NCBI GenBank assembly: GCA_947000775.1
Contig: CAMQGK010000144.1
Location: 12,663,001-12,727,000, forward strand
DNA length: 64,000 nt
Source of the DNA: Pterois miles
Taxonomy: Eukaryota > Chordata > Actinopteri > Perciformes > Scorpaenidae
Reading direction: 5' to 3'
Shown: piece by piece, positions 1 through 11,965 of the stretch
How the letters are laid out: every line of letters starts with the position of its first letter
Numbering within the stretch: position 1 is the stretch's first letter
Translations under genes and position numbers: made by a program
The notes under the pieces: generated by a model
What the model was told of the DNA's origin: nothing
The model's input: the letters and a program-made list of their open reading frames with translations, nothing else
The model's database searches: none

Positions 1-182
1 ACTTTTCTGAACCCTGAATTAACCCCACAGAATATTAATGACACACACTAATGCCACATAAATTGGGTGTGTGTTGCTAACCACAGGTCATAATAGGTAA
101 AACCTGTTTAGTTAGACTTTTTAAATGTTCAGTAGTAACTGTGAAGTGAAGTTGAATGGGGATAAATTGTGTGTTTTCATAG

Positions 183-293
183 TTACGCCTTATAGACTGG
201 GGTTTGGCAGAGTTCTACCACCCATCCCAGGAGTACAACGTCAGAGTGGCCTCACGGTACTTCAAAGGCCCCGAACTCCTGGTTGACTACCAG
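183..293 (+). CDS. csnk2a2: csnk2a2 coding exon (DWG to GPELLVDYQ)
   Basis: The exon has 111 bp in phase 0. It follows an acceptor ending TTTTCATAG and stops before the donor GTAACA. It encodes the LRLIDWGLAEF activation segment and RYFKGPELL. A (CA)n microsatellite begins three bases into the following intron. Confidence 0.94.
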
Positions 294-3200
294 GTAACAC
301 ACACACACACACACACACACACTTTGAACCAGCCCACATTTAAACAGCCTTTAGAGATACACAAGAAAAACAAATGTGCCAGTCACAGATATTTAAGAAA
401 TGTCAGCACACGTGTATAATTCTGATGTCTGTGTTCTCATCATCGGCAGTGCTGTTTGATGATTTTGTGTTTCAGATGTATGATTACAGTCTAGACATGT
501 GGAGCTTGGGCTGTATGCTGGCCAGTATGATTTTTCAGAAAGAGCCCTTCTTCCATGGACAAGACAACTATGACCAGGTGCGTCCGACACACGTGCAGCT
601 CCTACATTTCCTACTACTTTAAATTTTGTCTTAGTCCTACAGTACATCAAATGTCTTTCTTCAGCCAAGTTCACGCTTTCAAAGTCGTCGCAACACAATT
701 TGCCGTATTGTAGTCGGGAGTCTTTTAGTCGTGGTTTTCACACTACATGACTAACTGGAGACGGAGTCACACACTACAAGATCTTCCACCATGAGGTCTC
801 CAAACTACACCTTGTCACAAGAACACGTGAGAAATGCACGGTTAATGACGTGATACCACACGCAAGACACATTGCTGATGTTTTTGTTGGCACGTGTTTC
901 CGTGTTCTATTTAATCTTCTTTGTGGAATAACAACTTTGCTCCATGTTAGAAATGCAACACACAGTAAGTTCCTATTGTTATAGCCGACCCCTCCTCCTC
1001 CAGGCTTCACCTCGACCCGTGTCTCGCGCTCTCATTGGCTGTAGCTCGCAGCCGGAGACCCCGACAGGTCCAGATATTTTGCATGCTGGATATTGGGAAT
1101 GTTTCTGCGAGGCCTCTCAGCTTGTGTCTTTGAGCGTTTCACACAAGCGCCGATGTGCGAGCAGAAAGCCAAACGCCAATTTGCCTCTGATCTGAGCCTT
1201 TTAAAATTTAAAAATATTAGCTTCACTCAGTGAAAGCAGTCGTTTTTAGTCAGTCACCTTGTTTCTTTGTCCAAAGCCCTGTTGTTGCCATTGTTAGATT
1301 TAACTTAAAGGTGCTCAATACAAAAATTTAGAGCATATCTATTGCCTCCACACGGGTTTTAACAGCTGAGTCGGCAGCTCGCAGCCAACAGAGCTAACAG
1401 TGTTATCCTAGAGGGTAACTGGTGGGTGGGCACGATGCTGGCGTGATGCTTCTGTGACAATGCTGTCGATTGGGATGCTGTTATCAGCTACTATATTAAT
1501 GCTCTGGATATCGTATACGGCACCTTTAAGTAAGTTACTTACTCTGAGTCCTCCTGACTGTGTTCATTGTGTGCTGCCAGTGTCATCCTGATATGGTACA
1601 CACAGCACAGGACACAAAACTGCTGTACTGAGGAAAAACACAGTCTGCTGTTTTTTTGACTGAAATTTAAGAGAAATTTGGTTTAGTTTTTACTACATTT
1701 TAGTCCCCACTTTTTGTCAATTAGTTATGGAAACAAAGGTCATTGACGAACATATTTAGTCATACTTTTCATTAATGAAATGAACTCTGACTCCTACACA
1801 CCAGTGACAACAGCACCATGTTCATGTTGAAGGAGACAGGTGAGAAGAGATCATTGATAACTGATATTATGCTTACATCGGAAAAATGGAAATACGGAAA
1901 AAAAAGCTGCCTGCTTCTGAGCACACACGGGGCATCGTGTGTCTCTGTTAGACAGGATATCCCAAACGTAACGGAGACAACCTGTACTTGTGTCCTGGAC
2001 CGTTATCGGATGTTGTCTATGGTACCTCACTCTCAAGTATCAACTGTGGAGTGGAAGGTGTGGACAGTTGAAATGCCGGTTGGTCAGAAAGAAGGAAGGG
2101 GAACGTAGAGGCTAACAATCATATTAGGGATTAAATGTATCAGCCATGATGTGACAAAGATTTCTTTATGTTTCAAAGTGGTGGACAGAGTTTAAATCCC
2201 TGGTGTGGTTTTCGTCTCCTTCTTGATTTAGCTAGTGCGAATTGCCAAGGTCCTGGGGACGGATGAGCTGTTCGGCTACCTGCGTAAATACCACATTGAG
2301 CTGGACCCGCGCTTCAAAGACCTGCTGGGACAGTAAGTCCACTCTGACTTTGCCTCTGGGATTCCCATCACACCCCACTTATTGGGACGTACAGTAGCTG
2401 CTGTGGAGCTGAATGTGGCGTCAGAATAAGGACTAAAAATAACCTGAGGGGCAGCAAAGTGACGCGGTACGAATATCAGAAGAGCATCTGCCCTGCTAAA
2501 GTCCTTGAGGAGCAAACTGAAATCGCTTTTTAAACTTGTCAGTGCTGCGTGTGCCCTCCTCTGACTCACATTCAACCTCTGTCAGGAATAGTTTTTACAC
2601 TTCTGTTGATAACACAAAGACTAATGAATACAGTAAAATAAAATGTTTTAACATTCATCTGGAAGAGGAAGCTTCATATAAAATCTGCTGAGGCCTTCCT
2701 TGTCATCCAGTTTAAACTGCATCACACTGGTAGCTGCAAACATGAGTTCACCTTTTTCACTGCAGCTCTTATGTCATGTGCAGAGTGGAGATTTGGAGGG
2801 AAACATCTTTGGCACCAGTTTGAGTCATACAGACGCAAACTCTTAAAGGTACCCTGTCGAGTTCTCTTATAAACATTGGCAGGCAAATTCACAAAGAATG
2901 GATTGCAGCTGCTGAGGGCGTCATGAATTTTGCATCACTTGTAACTGCTTTGTGCCCCATCTCAAGGTCAGATTCACAAAATTGTATCATGCTAATGACA
3001 TTCCAGTGTAAACAAGGCCATAAAGCTTTGCAGCTGAGTGCAATGTTTCGTTTTTTGATTGCACTTATCCATGTGGCAAAGTATGAATGCTGCCTTTGCT
3101 CCAGAAACACAGTAGGCGGAAAAAGGTCCTGACCTTCTCGCTCGCTAGCTTGTTCTGTAGGTAGTCTGTATTTGAAAAATAGAAAGACACATAATGAACC

Positions 3201-6200
3201 GTGGGTTACCGTCACATGTGCTGCTGTCTCGTGTTTTTATCTAACAAAATATTGTGCTTCAATCCATATTTGTTGGCGTTTAGCCTTTCATTTTTGTTTG
3301 TTCTCCCACTTGCTGCCAGACACACACCCACAAAGGAGGAGCTGTAGCTTATTAACAAACATTTTTCAGCTTCATTCAGCAAAGACATCCAGTAGGGCAG
3401 CTGTCATGGCTTGGTCCCAACCACTTTATTTGTTGCCTATTTACAGAGCCAGGGCTATGCGTCAACACCAGAATTATTTTTTTCAGCGCACACACAGCAC
3501 AAACAGATAGCAAATAGCACAGGAGCATGCTATTCGCTTGGGAGCGCAGTTACCGATGTATTTCATGCTTTGTAGGTGCTTTTTGTCTTTAGCAGCCGCA
3601 AAAGCAGCGCAGTCCTTTTGTGAATTTGCCCCTCAGTGCATTTTGTAAGCCTAACAAAACTTTCAAATGTAATTCAAAAAAACAATATTTCACTACCAAG
3701 TCGATGGCAAAATTCAGAAAGCATGATGGTACTTGATGGAGGTGCCGTCAGGGCGAGACACTAGTGGTTTCCAGACAGAAAATGTCTTCAGGATGTAGTA
3801 AACTCACTATCGACTCATTCAGGGAACGCATCCTATTTTTTTCTCTGATAATGCTGCATTGTGAACAACAAATCAGCTGGTAAGCAGCACAGTCCTACAC
3901 GTAGCTAACCGCTAACGTTAAGGGGATGTGTCACTGATGTACATTATGATGCGTTCAGGCGCTATTCGGTGAGTATTGGGTGAGGGTTACTTCTAAAGAT
4001 ATGATGATGTGTTAAATGTAATTTTGCAAAATGTAGTTTTTGGGAGAAACTTGAATAGAAGAAGAAGAAGAAGATATTCCTTTAATAGTCCCACGAGGGG
4101 AAATTCAATTTTTTCACTCTGTTAACTTATACACGGTACATGCAGACCCGAACACACACATGCACAAACATGCAACAATGGAGAGATGTCAGAGTGATGG
4201 GGCTGCTCCTGACAAGCGCCCCGAGCAGTTGGGGGTTTGGTGCCTTGCTCAGGGGCACCTCGGCAGTGCCCAAGAGGTAAACTGGCACCTCTCCAGCTAC
4301 CAGTTCACACTCAGTTTTTGGTCATGTCGGGACTTGAACCGGTGACCCTCCGGTTCCCAAGCCAACTCCCTACAGACTGAGCTACTGCCGCCCCCATAAT
4401 AAATAAAATAAACCCAGTTGTTTAAAGGAGATGTTTTCACATCAATAGAAAATAGATACCAGAGAGGGCATTATGACCTGTTTAACAAGAACAGTATGCA
4501 AATAGTAATAAAGGAGGTTGAAGTGCAGTGGATTTAATTTGCTTTGTTTTTTGTTTTGTTTTTTTATCAAATTGGCATTGACTATTGTGGAATTTCACTG
4601 GTATTGATATTGACTACTAAATTTCGGGTATCGTGGCATCCCTACATACTTGTAGTACATACATAGTGGTGCACTGCTCTTCAAAACATTACTCTCTAGC
4701 ACCACGAGTGGTCAAAACCTCCACAGGGTACCTCTACATTCTGTTTCACTGCCGTGTCACTAGTGAGAAACACTGCTGCTTTTCAGCTCAGCTGTAGGAA
4801 TAAATGCATACGGTATATCCTCAAGTGTTTCTGTTTGTTGCTCATTTTCTCAACATGACAGAAAATGACTCAACCAAACTTTGAATCCTTTATGTGAGAA
4901 AATGACTGACTCCAAGGTTCCTGTTCTTTACCTAAAATGAAAGTATGAAAGGAAATTTGATGTACTAATCAGATAGAAAAACACTTTGGAGTTCACAATA
5001 AATGCTCGTACTAAATGGACAAAATACAAAGTAGTAGTTGGCGTCTCCTCAGCAGCAGTGGTGGTGGTGGTTGTTGTTGTGTGCCTGCAGGCAGAGCAGG
5101 AAGCGCTGGGAACAGTTTGTGCAGACAGAGAACCAGCACTTGGTGAGTCCTGAAGCTCTGGACCTGCTGGACAAGCTGCTACGCTACGACCACCAACAGA
5201 GACTGACTGCCACAGAGGCCATGGAGCATCCCTACTTCTGTAAGCAACACTCACAGGAAACACACACAGGGAGGCAGTAGCACATGGTGAGGGATTTGTT
5301 GCATTTAGATTAAATACCTATGTGCCGTGTGTAACACCAGCTAAACTTAAAGACCCCCTCCAGGGTATTTTGGCATTCTGTGATACTTCATATCCATCTG
5401 TGTCATTTCCAGATTAATACCATTTTTTTTGTACAAATAATTTAATTTCGTGCTCAAAGTAAAAAAAAAAGAAGGTTGTTGGTAAAAAAGGGAACATGAT
5501 ATATGAGTGGTGGATAGTAGAAGCTACAGGTCAAAGGTCATCCTCCAAGCTTGCTCAGGTGCATGAGCAGCAGCAAACCAATGAATCTGTTTATGTCTGT
5601 CAGTTTGTCTTCTAGTTAGTTAACTAGTGAGGTAAAATTAGCAAGCCCAACTTGTTGCATCAGCAAACTGAGGGATTTCATTTAATTTCCCCTCACCTTA
5701 CTGTGGTGTGTTTATTTTCACAATAGCATTTATGTGTGCAGTGAATGGGTGAAATCAACGTAATGGATTACACAAAACAACACACTAACTGTCTCTCTCA
5801 CTCGCTCTTTTCCTCACCATCTTCTGCTGGAGATAAATTAATGGAAAGCAGGAGATACCAGAGGTTCTAACAGGTCCGAATGGTGAGAGTGCACAAAATT
5901 CAGCCCAAAATAAAACAAGAGAAAAGTCCCGTTAAAGAAATAAACTAATCACAGTGCAGCCCGGTGCGGTGTCGGTGCTGGAGCTGAGGCGAGAGCGACT
6001 GGTGCTGGAGGACGGTGAACCTCCAAAACATCCTGAAACAGCATTACAAACAGTGGAGAGAGAGAGAAAGAGAAAGTTTGTGTGTTACGCTAATTCTTGT
6101 CTCATTTGTGGTCTGATAAACAGAAAATTTATCTCAGTTGGTTTCATGTAAACAGGGTTTAAAGGGGTGTAATGTGGTTGCTATGTGAATGAATTACATA

Positions 6201-6921
6201 TAATTATTAATCACACCCTCACTCACCCCTCTTGAGAAAGAACATTAACCAAAAAACAGGAAGTAAAACTGAGGGGGGCCTTAAGTTTGACTGTAGTTTG
6301 AAGTGTAAAATTAACACTAACCGCTACACTCTTGTGTTAGCTCCAAATACCGAGCGTTCATATTGTCATCAGAAATGTAAACACATAGGAAATGAGTGAA
6401 GCCTCTTTCTCACTTAGTTTGCAGTAAATTACTGGGATAACCTCTCAGGCACTGCTAGTGATTTTCACGACACATGCAGCACATTCAGGGATATGTGCAT
6501 CTTGCACCATTTCACACAGTCCAACTAATGGATATAATGCAACACTTAAATATGGATGCTACCCACCAGATGACACAGAAGACGAAGACTGAGGCAAGGT
6601 CGGATGTACATGTTAGCGGTGGAAGACGTCTCTTATTATTTCAGGAACACAACGGGCGAGGAGCTGTTTTTGTGCGGCGCCAGTGTCCTTGTAATGTACT
6701 TAATATTCAGCAAGTTTGATATGTAATGTTTTTTCATGATCTACTTGAATCAGAAACACACATTTCATACTTCAAAAGAGCGTTGGTAGCTGAACTGGAC
6801 ATACAGTATACAGCATTAACTGCAGTTCCTCTCTCCTCCTGCAGACCCAGTAATAAAGGAGCAGTCTCTGTCAAACTCTGACAACAACATGGTATCCAGT
6901 GGCAACACTACAGCACGATGA
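183..6921 (+). CDS. csnk2a2: Casein kinase 2 alpha-prime catalytic subunit, 3' part (five coding exons, joined)
   Basis: The CDS joins 183-293, 476-577, 2232-2332, 5091-5239 and 6845-6921 (540 bp, 179 codons plus stop). The product matches the C-terminal half of CK2 alpha prime, a constitutively active acidophilic Ser/Thr kinase that forms a tetramer with CK2 beta in nucleus and cytoplasm. Visible family marks are the CK2-specific DWG (usual kinases have DFG), GPELL in place of APE, the subdomain IX segment DYSLDMWSLGCMLASMIF, and the subdomain XI segment LLDKLLRYDHQQRLT followed by EHPYF. All introns have GT-AG ends and the codon phases agree (0,0,2,1). The short tail after YPVIKEQ, ending in TAR, fits the alpha-prime paralogue (about 350 residues) and not alpha, which has a long Pro/Gly/Ala tail. 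The upstream exons (glycine-rich loop, VAIK-equivalent lysine, catalytic HRD loop) lie left of the window, so the gene is cut by the window edge and not truncated. The exact fish paralogue (a or b) is not resolved. Confidence 0.95.
297..321 (+). repeat. (CA)n microsatellite next to a splice donor
   Basis: About 12 CA units begin immediately after the GTAA of the donor of the first visible csnk2a2 exon. Confidence 0.95.
476..577 (+). CDS. csnk2a2: csnk2a2 coding exon (kinase subdomain IX)
   Basis: The exon has 102 bp in phase 0, with acceptor TTTGTGTTTCAG and donor GTGCGT. It encodes MYDYSLDMWSLGCML through EPFFHGQDNYDQ. The aspartate in SLDMWS is the conserved subdomain IX residue. Confidence 0.95.
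578..2231 (+). other. csnk2a2 intron, no gene seen
   Basis: This 1.65 kb intron ends in the acceptor CTTGATTTAG. It contains moderately GC-rich stretches (about 700-1100 and 1320-1530) that look like old interspersed repeats. I see no coding exon. Confidence 0.7.
2232..2332 (+). CDS. csnk2a2: csnk2a2 coding exon (LVRIAKVLGT segment)
   Basis: The exon has 101 bp. It starts with the codons for LVRIAKVLGT and ends after two bases of a glutamine codon, before the donor GTAAGT. The split codon is completed by the first base of the next exon, giving GQQSRKRWEQF, against GQHSRKRWENF in the mammalian protein as I recall it. Confidence 0.94.
2882..3630. mobile_element. MITE with terminal inverted repeats GGCAAATTCACAAA
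   Basis: The left end GGCAAATTCACAAA is mirrored by TTTTGTGAATTTGCC at the right end, and the similarity extends about 30 bp inward (AGGACTGC-type bases). The interior has no coding potential. A diverged relative shares internal segments at about 14930-15370, including the gcacaggagca and tgtaggtgctttt-type motifs. The superfamily is not resolved. Confidence 0.65.
3780..4010 (+). repeat. Interspersed repeat shared with 39960-40210
   Basis: Both copies hold a gctgcattgtgaacaacaaat-like core and a run around tacattatgatgcgttcagg/ctttcaagctctatt. They are diverged copies of one non-coding repeat family. Confidence 0.5.
4058..4395 (-). mobile_element. tRNA-derived SINE with LINE-like tail and (GAA)n end
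   Basis: In the minus orientation the element starts GGGGGCGGCAGTAGCTCAG (pol III A-box region). It has the perfect B-box GGTTCAAGTCC, then a body of about 200 bp. It ends in a tail related to AATTTCCCC...GGGACTAATAAAGGAATATC followed by CTT repeats. Three more copies lie at 35546-35862 (+), 51771-52099 (-) and 63374-63706 (+). Confidence 0.85.
5091..5239 (+). CDS. csnk2a2: csnk2a2 coding exon (kinase subdomain XI)
   Basis: The exon has 149 bp. It begins with the last base of a split glutamine codon and encodes SRKRWEQFVQTENQHLVS, then the subdomain XI arginine context LLRYDHQQRL and EHPYF. It ends after one base of a tyrosine codon at donor GTAAGC. Confidence 0.95.
5240..6844 (+). other. 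csnk2a2 intron, nothing further recognised
   Basis: This 1.6 kb intron ends in a strong polypyrimidine acceptor (TCTCTCCTCCTGCAG). I see only short A/T runs and no exon or clear mobile element. Confidence 0.7.
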
Positions 6922-6928
6922 AACACAG
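6845..6928 (+). CDS. csnk2a2: csnk2a2 last coding exon with stop codon
   Basis: The first two bases complete the tyrosine of YPVIKEQSLSNSDNN, and the reading frame closes at TGA 6919-6921. Seven bases later a donor (ACAG then GTAATA) ends the exon, so the remainder of the 3'UTR is spliced. The divergent Ser/Asn-rich tail ends in TAR, like the alpha-prime isoform. Confidence 0.92.
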
Positions 6929-8170
6929 GTAATAGTTTGAAAAATGGCTTGTATATTTGGATTTAGATTTAGACTTTTTTGAGATTCAACAGTTCTACAT
7001 AATTCACATGATAAAAGATTTTCAAAATTTTAAATGGATTAAAATATATTGTGATTAATCACATCCATTGTTAATTCCAAATAATCAAATTAATTACATA
7101 TTTTTATTTGTTACAAAATGTACCTTAAATAGAGATTTGTTAAGTATTTAATACTCTTATCAGCATGGGAGTGAGCAAATATGCTGCTTTATGCAAATGT
7201 ATGCATATACTTACTATTAGAAATCAATTAACAACACAAATGAATGCTGTCAGTGTGCTGACCTGACTCTGACTTGCCCCAAACTGCATGTGATTATCAT
7301 AAAGTGGGCATATCTGTAAAGGGGAGACCCGTGGGTACCCACAGAACCCATTTTCATTCACATATCTAGAGGTCAGAGGTCAAGGAACCCTTTGAATATG
7401 GCCATGCCAGTCAAAATTTAGCACAAGTTTTGGGTTTTGTTTAGCCTCCTTCACAACAAGCTAGTATGACATGGTTGGTCCCAATAGATTTCTTAAGTCG
7501 TCTAGGTTCATATGATGCCGGTATCTTCACTCTGACTTTAAAACTGAACCCACTACAACCTAAAAATCACAATTTGCGTGAATGCATTGAGGAAATTAGT
7601 AAAGATAAAACAGATTTGACAAAAAAAAAAAACAAATACGGCAAATAAAAGTCTGAATTCATGCTTTGTCAGGTCTGTCCGCAAGTTTTCTGAATGGAGT
7701 TTGGATTGATCAGCTCCAGTTTATGCAGCTGCTCCATCAGCACTCAAGCCAAAGTCATAAATACAACAGTAACAATGGTGTTTATACTATAGACAGTCTG
7801 TGGTTTAAACACATCTATTTATACAGAGTTTTGACTGGTGTCTATACAAATATGATGTACTGTCGTCGCTCCGGGTGCCCACAGACAGCTCCATTTCTGA
7901 TTCAACAGCGTCAGAACATCAGGAGGAGAATCTCGATGCTGAAAGGATTTCGTGACACAGTGTCGTGCGAATTTCTCACTTGAGCTGAAATGTTTAAATT
8001 CCAGCGACTGACGCAACGCGAAATTCACTTTGCTCGGCGCAAATTCACATCTGTTCACTACACTACAAGTACTGGCTGAAAAGTCTGTTATTATGTCATG
8101 ATTTGAGCGGTTACGTCCCTTCTTTCCTGTCCTCCTCACACTGTCTCCTGTGTTCTCTTTATCTCTACAG
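6929..8170 (+). other. csnk2a2: Intron within the csnk2a2 3'UTR
   Basis: The donor GTAATA at 6929 pairs with the acceptor CTGTGTTCTCTTTATCTCTACAG ending at 8170. The intron contains a hAT-like MITE copy (about 7030-7640). Confidence 0.75.
7030..7640 (+). mobile_element. Truncated copy of the GGGGCTGTC hAT-like MITE (family A)
   Basis: It shares long collinear blocks with 24832-25561 and 55321-56548: the tatttaatactcttatca segment, atgctgctttatgcaaatg, cttgccccaaactgcatgtg and ggtcagaggtcaagg. Its right end decays into a poly(A) run and no TIR is visible at either end. Confidence 0.75.
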
Positions 8171-8858
8171 AAGTGGAAGAAGAAGATGTTTGTTACCTCA
8201 GCTTTGTACCCGGTTGTGACAGTAACTTTGACAAGTGTACAGTGACAATGGATCAAAGTAACTCTGACCAGTTACACACTCACAGATACCTGCATACGGA
8301 TACACACAGCTACACAAGCACACACGCATCGATGCAAGCACACCTCTACACAAACACATAGGCAGACATGTATACACACACCCTCCTCCTCTGTATCAGT
8401 CTGCGATTGGCTTGTCCTGGTTCCCTGTCCAGCAGCCTGACCAATGAGCTTGAAGCTGCTCCCCCATCGTCCCCCAAACGGTCGTTTTCCTCCCAGCTCA
8501 GTCTGATGTAGGTCGACAAGGACAAACTACTTTTAAAGACAATTCAGCCCTCCTCCTCTCTGTTGCCCCTCCTTTATACCATCCCCTCTTTGTTTGCATC
8601 AGCATGGAGAATGAACAGGAGCGTGAGCCTGTACAAGCCCCCCCCCCCCCCAACCTGTTCATCCATCCGTCTGTCTGAACCCCATCCTCCCTCCCTCCTC
8701 ACCCTGTACCCCAACAGACAGACAGACAGACGTCTTAGCACTACTCCAGTTCTGAAAGTGGCATGGTGGACTCTCTCTAGATAGAATGACGATGATGATG
8801 ATAATAATAATGATAATAATAATATTAATGAAAAATAAATGATTTTTATTTAGATGAA
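8171..8858 (+). other. csnk2a2: csnk2a2 3'UTR exon
   Basis: The exon follows a strong polypyrimidine acceptor at 8148-8170 and runs to a poly(A) signal at 8834-8839. It includes a run of C (about 8640-8651) and GAT/AAT triplet runs (8786-8830). No ORF is expected. The 3' end is inferred from the signal position. Confidence 0.7.
8834..8839 (+). terminator. csnk2a2: Poly(A) signal AATAAA of csnk2a2
   Basis: AATAAA is followed about 25-60 bases downstream by a TGTCTCGAGTGAGTTCTTGT-type GU-rich stretch, the usual cleavage context. Confidence 0.7.
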
Positions 8859-9767
8859 GTCTGCCTGTCTCGAGTGAGTTCTTGTTTTTTAAAGGCGTGT
8901 GACATCTTTCTGAGCTGAGATGATCTTGAAGGTGATAAAAGCCTGTGAAAAGAGTCTTACAGACAGGTTTCTAACAAAACTATGATCAAGTTGCATTATG
9001 GGAAATGTATGATCCAGTGTTTTTGGAGCTTGGCCCATATTAAAAACCAGTACCGTAATATAACGTTTACAAAAAAGTGGGCATTATCATGTCAGCATAG
9101 GGATTCAGGGCCATAGCAATGTGAAGTATATTCAATGTGTGTTAAGGAATACAAGTAAATTGCAAATAAAAGGTCTGTTACCTGATTGCGAGAGGTTTCA
9201 GCGGCTTTTAATGAGACGGGTATGTGTTTCACTTCAGACTACAGTATATCTGAGACTGTTAATCCTAAAAGAGCGGTGTTTGAAGCTTCGCGGAGCAGCA
9301 TCTGTCTCAATTTCCTCTTTCAGCGCCCAGCACAGTGTCGCTGCTGCACTACCGGACACACACAGCTCTACGCACAACTAACAGCAATATCCATTTTTGA
9401 ATATCTAATAATAATTAATGCCGTCTACGAATAATGTGGGATTATTCCTTATTTCATGGGCTATGTTGGGATTTATACATTATGACATGTTTAAATACTG
9501 AAATGTTAAAACTTCCTTTTTGTATAGGCTATACAAGTGAATACAACAATGATTAATGACAGTTAAAAGATAACCATAATAAATTTCTATATGTATGTAT
9601 TTTTTTGTCAATGCCACATGGAGTCACTGGAGAGGAGCTAAAGGGCCACAAGTGGCTCTGGAGCCTCATATGTTCCTATACGTTCTGCCCCTGAACATAT
9701 AGGATATGAATAAATGCACCATGACCATCCCAAATCAAGTTTAACTCTATGCAGTCTTACACAATGT

Positions 9768-9770
<3 letters not shown>

Positions 9771-9845
<75 letters not shown>
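9771..9845. repeat. (TA)n microsatellite
   Basis: About 37 uninterrupted TA units. Confidence 0.98.
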
Positions 9846-9850
<5 letters not shown>

Positions 9851-9874
9851 CAATATGAATTATTTTAAAATGTA

Positions 9875-10117
9875 CTAGTCAAATTCAGGTCGACCTCTCA
9901 GGTCTTTTTTAGACTTGAGGTCTGTTCCTGGTCCTACTATTGTCAGTCTGATTTGAAGATATTTGTAGAAATGGTTGTGTGGATGGTCATATTGTTCTTT
10001 GAGCTTTGTGAAACTTCTCACCCTGTTTCCTTTGTACAGGTCCTTCAGAGCCAGGATAGCTTGTGGTCTGCCCTCCAGAACGTCCATTGTGTTCCAGCGT
10101 CTCTCCCACTCCCACAC
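9875..10117 (-). pseudogene. Fragment of a LINE ORF2-like reverse transcriptase, C-terminal side
   Basis: The minus frame encodes an 80-residue open segment containing LKDLYKGNRVRSFTKLKEQY and HFYKYLQIRLTI. The pattern of an aromatic HF-Y-YLQIR motif after a 'SF..L...Y' stretch is typical of the region near the end of L1/Tx1-type ORF2 in fish. The open frame stops at both edges with no RT catalytic motif, so this is a 5'- and 3'-truncated relic. The family assignment rests on remembered motif similarity only. Confidence 0.45.
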
Positions 10118-10384
10118 AGAGTAGTAGTAGTAGTATTTTTATTCAGTCATCACAAATAATACAATAAGTATGAACAGTACAATAAGTATTAACAGTCTGT
10201 ATTAAGTAGTGACTGAATAGGCACAGGCAGAAGCAAAATGCTTGTACACTATATGCCTGACCTACATTCCTAAAAAAATCCTAAAAAACCTAAAAATAAA
10301 AAATGAAAAATCATTCACACTTATAGCCCTCAAAAACAGTTTTGCAAACCATTCCTTTGAAAACCAAAAGTGAATTACACATCC

Positions 10385-10760
10385 TTAATTACCTCCGCAA
10401 GGTTTGCCGGCGTTTATCTGTTTGTTTGTTTGTTTGTTTGTCTGTGTTCAAGATAACTCACAAACTTATGGACGGATTTTGATGAAATTTTCAGGGTGTG
10501 TCGAAAATGGGAAAAGGAAGAACTGATTTAATTTTGGGGGTGATCCGGAAGAAATCCTGGATTCTGGATCACTTTGAAATTTTCGTGGGGTAAATGGGAC
10601 CCAAAAAATTGTTTCTCAATATCTCTGGCAATTGTTGCCCAAAGCTCATGAAATTTGACTCAGGGATTTACAATGTGTACTTCTATCAAATCCCAAAGGC
10701 TGATCCAGATCTGATCCAGATGGCGGATTTTATAGCAATTTATATAAAAAAATGGGGGTA
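10385..10760. repeat. Interspersed repeat with CCTCCGC...GGATTTTGATGAAATTT core
   Basis: The stretch begins acctccgcaaggtttgccgg, has a tttgtttgtttg run and the line gacggattttgatgaaattt. I recognise this as a common fish interspersed repeat but cannot assign its class. Confidence 0.4.
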
Positions 10761-11773
10761 CTCTTATATTTTGGCCTAATGTATTGTGAGTTTTATGTTG
10801 TGTCTTGTATAAATGTTCTGTTTGCCACTGATATAAAATTCTTTTTAAAAAATGTAGGATTTTTATTTTGGAGTGAATTACAATATGGGGGGAAACTATG
10901 GTGCTTGGAGGAGGTCTGCGCTCTCCGAGTGCTTTTCTAGTTTTATATTTGCATTAGTCCATAATTTGATCCCAACAACAGAAATACATCTCCTTTTAAT
11001 ACCTGTTTTAGCTTTTTGTACAGTAAATGTACAAATACCTCTCAGATCATACTTGCTCTCCCGTAGTCCAAAAAAAAAAAAAACTCGTACACCATCTGGG
11101 AGTGACTTTGATTTGGCTCTGAACATTATTTGCATTATTTTATAATATACCAGCTCACTAACCAGATTTATTAATAATATGTATGGCTCGTTTTTGAATT
11201 TATAGTTGTTTTAAAAGTCGAGCCCGTCAGTTCCACACAGTAAGAAATATAAAGAAGTTTAAGTGCAGGGTCCTAATATATCCCTAGATTTATACCGGAT
11301 GGCTACTGGCTTTGAAATTTTACCTTTAATATAGTCAACATGTTGTTTCCATGTTAGTGTACCACTTTCCACTGTTTCTATTTTAAACCCCGACCTGTAA
11401 CCTCTGCTCCGATCCACATGACGTATGAACTTCTGCTAAGCTGACGTACAGTAAGACAAGTACACTGCACTCTGTGTTATGACAGAACGGACGCCTGTAA
11501 TGAGAGAGGTTGGACACCAATCAGCTGATGGCTATGACGCTGTGAAGCTGCTAGTTTGCGTCCTCTCTTTGTTACTTCCATAAATTGTGGATAGGTAATT
11601 AACCTAATAGCACCAAACAGCAGTCCAATATTTCCCTCAGGAGTAGGTAGAGACCAAAAGCAAGCTAAAAGGTAGTAAAACACACCTAATGAATGCTAAT
11701 GTTGCCCCATAACTGCTGTGTAAACAAGCAACTGTTTGCTAACAAGTTCACCATATTAACTTCAGGAGGTGAT

Positions 11774-11965
11774 TACAGTGCATTCAGACCCCTTCACTTT
11801 TTTCACATTTTATTATGTTGCAGCCTTGTGCCAAAATCGTTTCAGTTATTTTTTTCCCCTCATCAATCTACCCCACACTGACAAAGGGAAAACCAAATGA
11901 AAGCAAAGGATTTTAGAAGTTTTTGTAATTTTTTTTTTCAACAAACAACAACAAAAAAAACATCT
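11774..11965 (+). mobile_element. Tc1/mariner-like element, left end
   Basis: A TA followed by CAGTGCATTCAGACCCCTTC and ttcacattttattatgttgcagcctt is the recognisable 5' end of a fish Tc1-like transposon. The matching internal part resumes at about 13648, so the copy is split by about 1.7 kb of other sequence. Confidence 0.65.

Larger units (their letters stand above)
2333..5090 (+). other. csnk2a2 intron with two transposon insertions
   Basis: This 2.76 kb intron carries a MITE (2882-3630), a short repeat also found near 40 kb (3780-4010), and a minus-strand tRNA-derived SINE (4058-4395). Its acceptor is TTGTGTGCCTGCAG. Confidence 0.75.

Noticed and set aside
204..419. Reading frame continuing from the csnk2a2 exon into the intron
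   Set aside because: The codons after 293 are translated intron (CA repeat). The consensus donor and the CK2 alignment both end the exon at 293.
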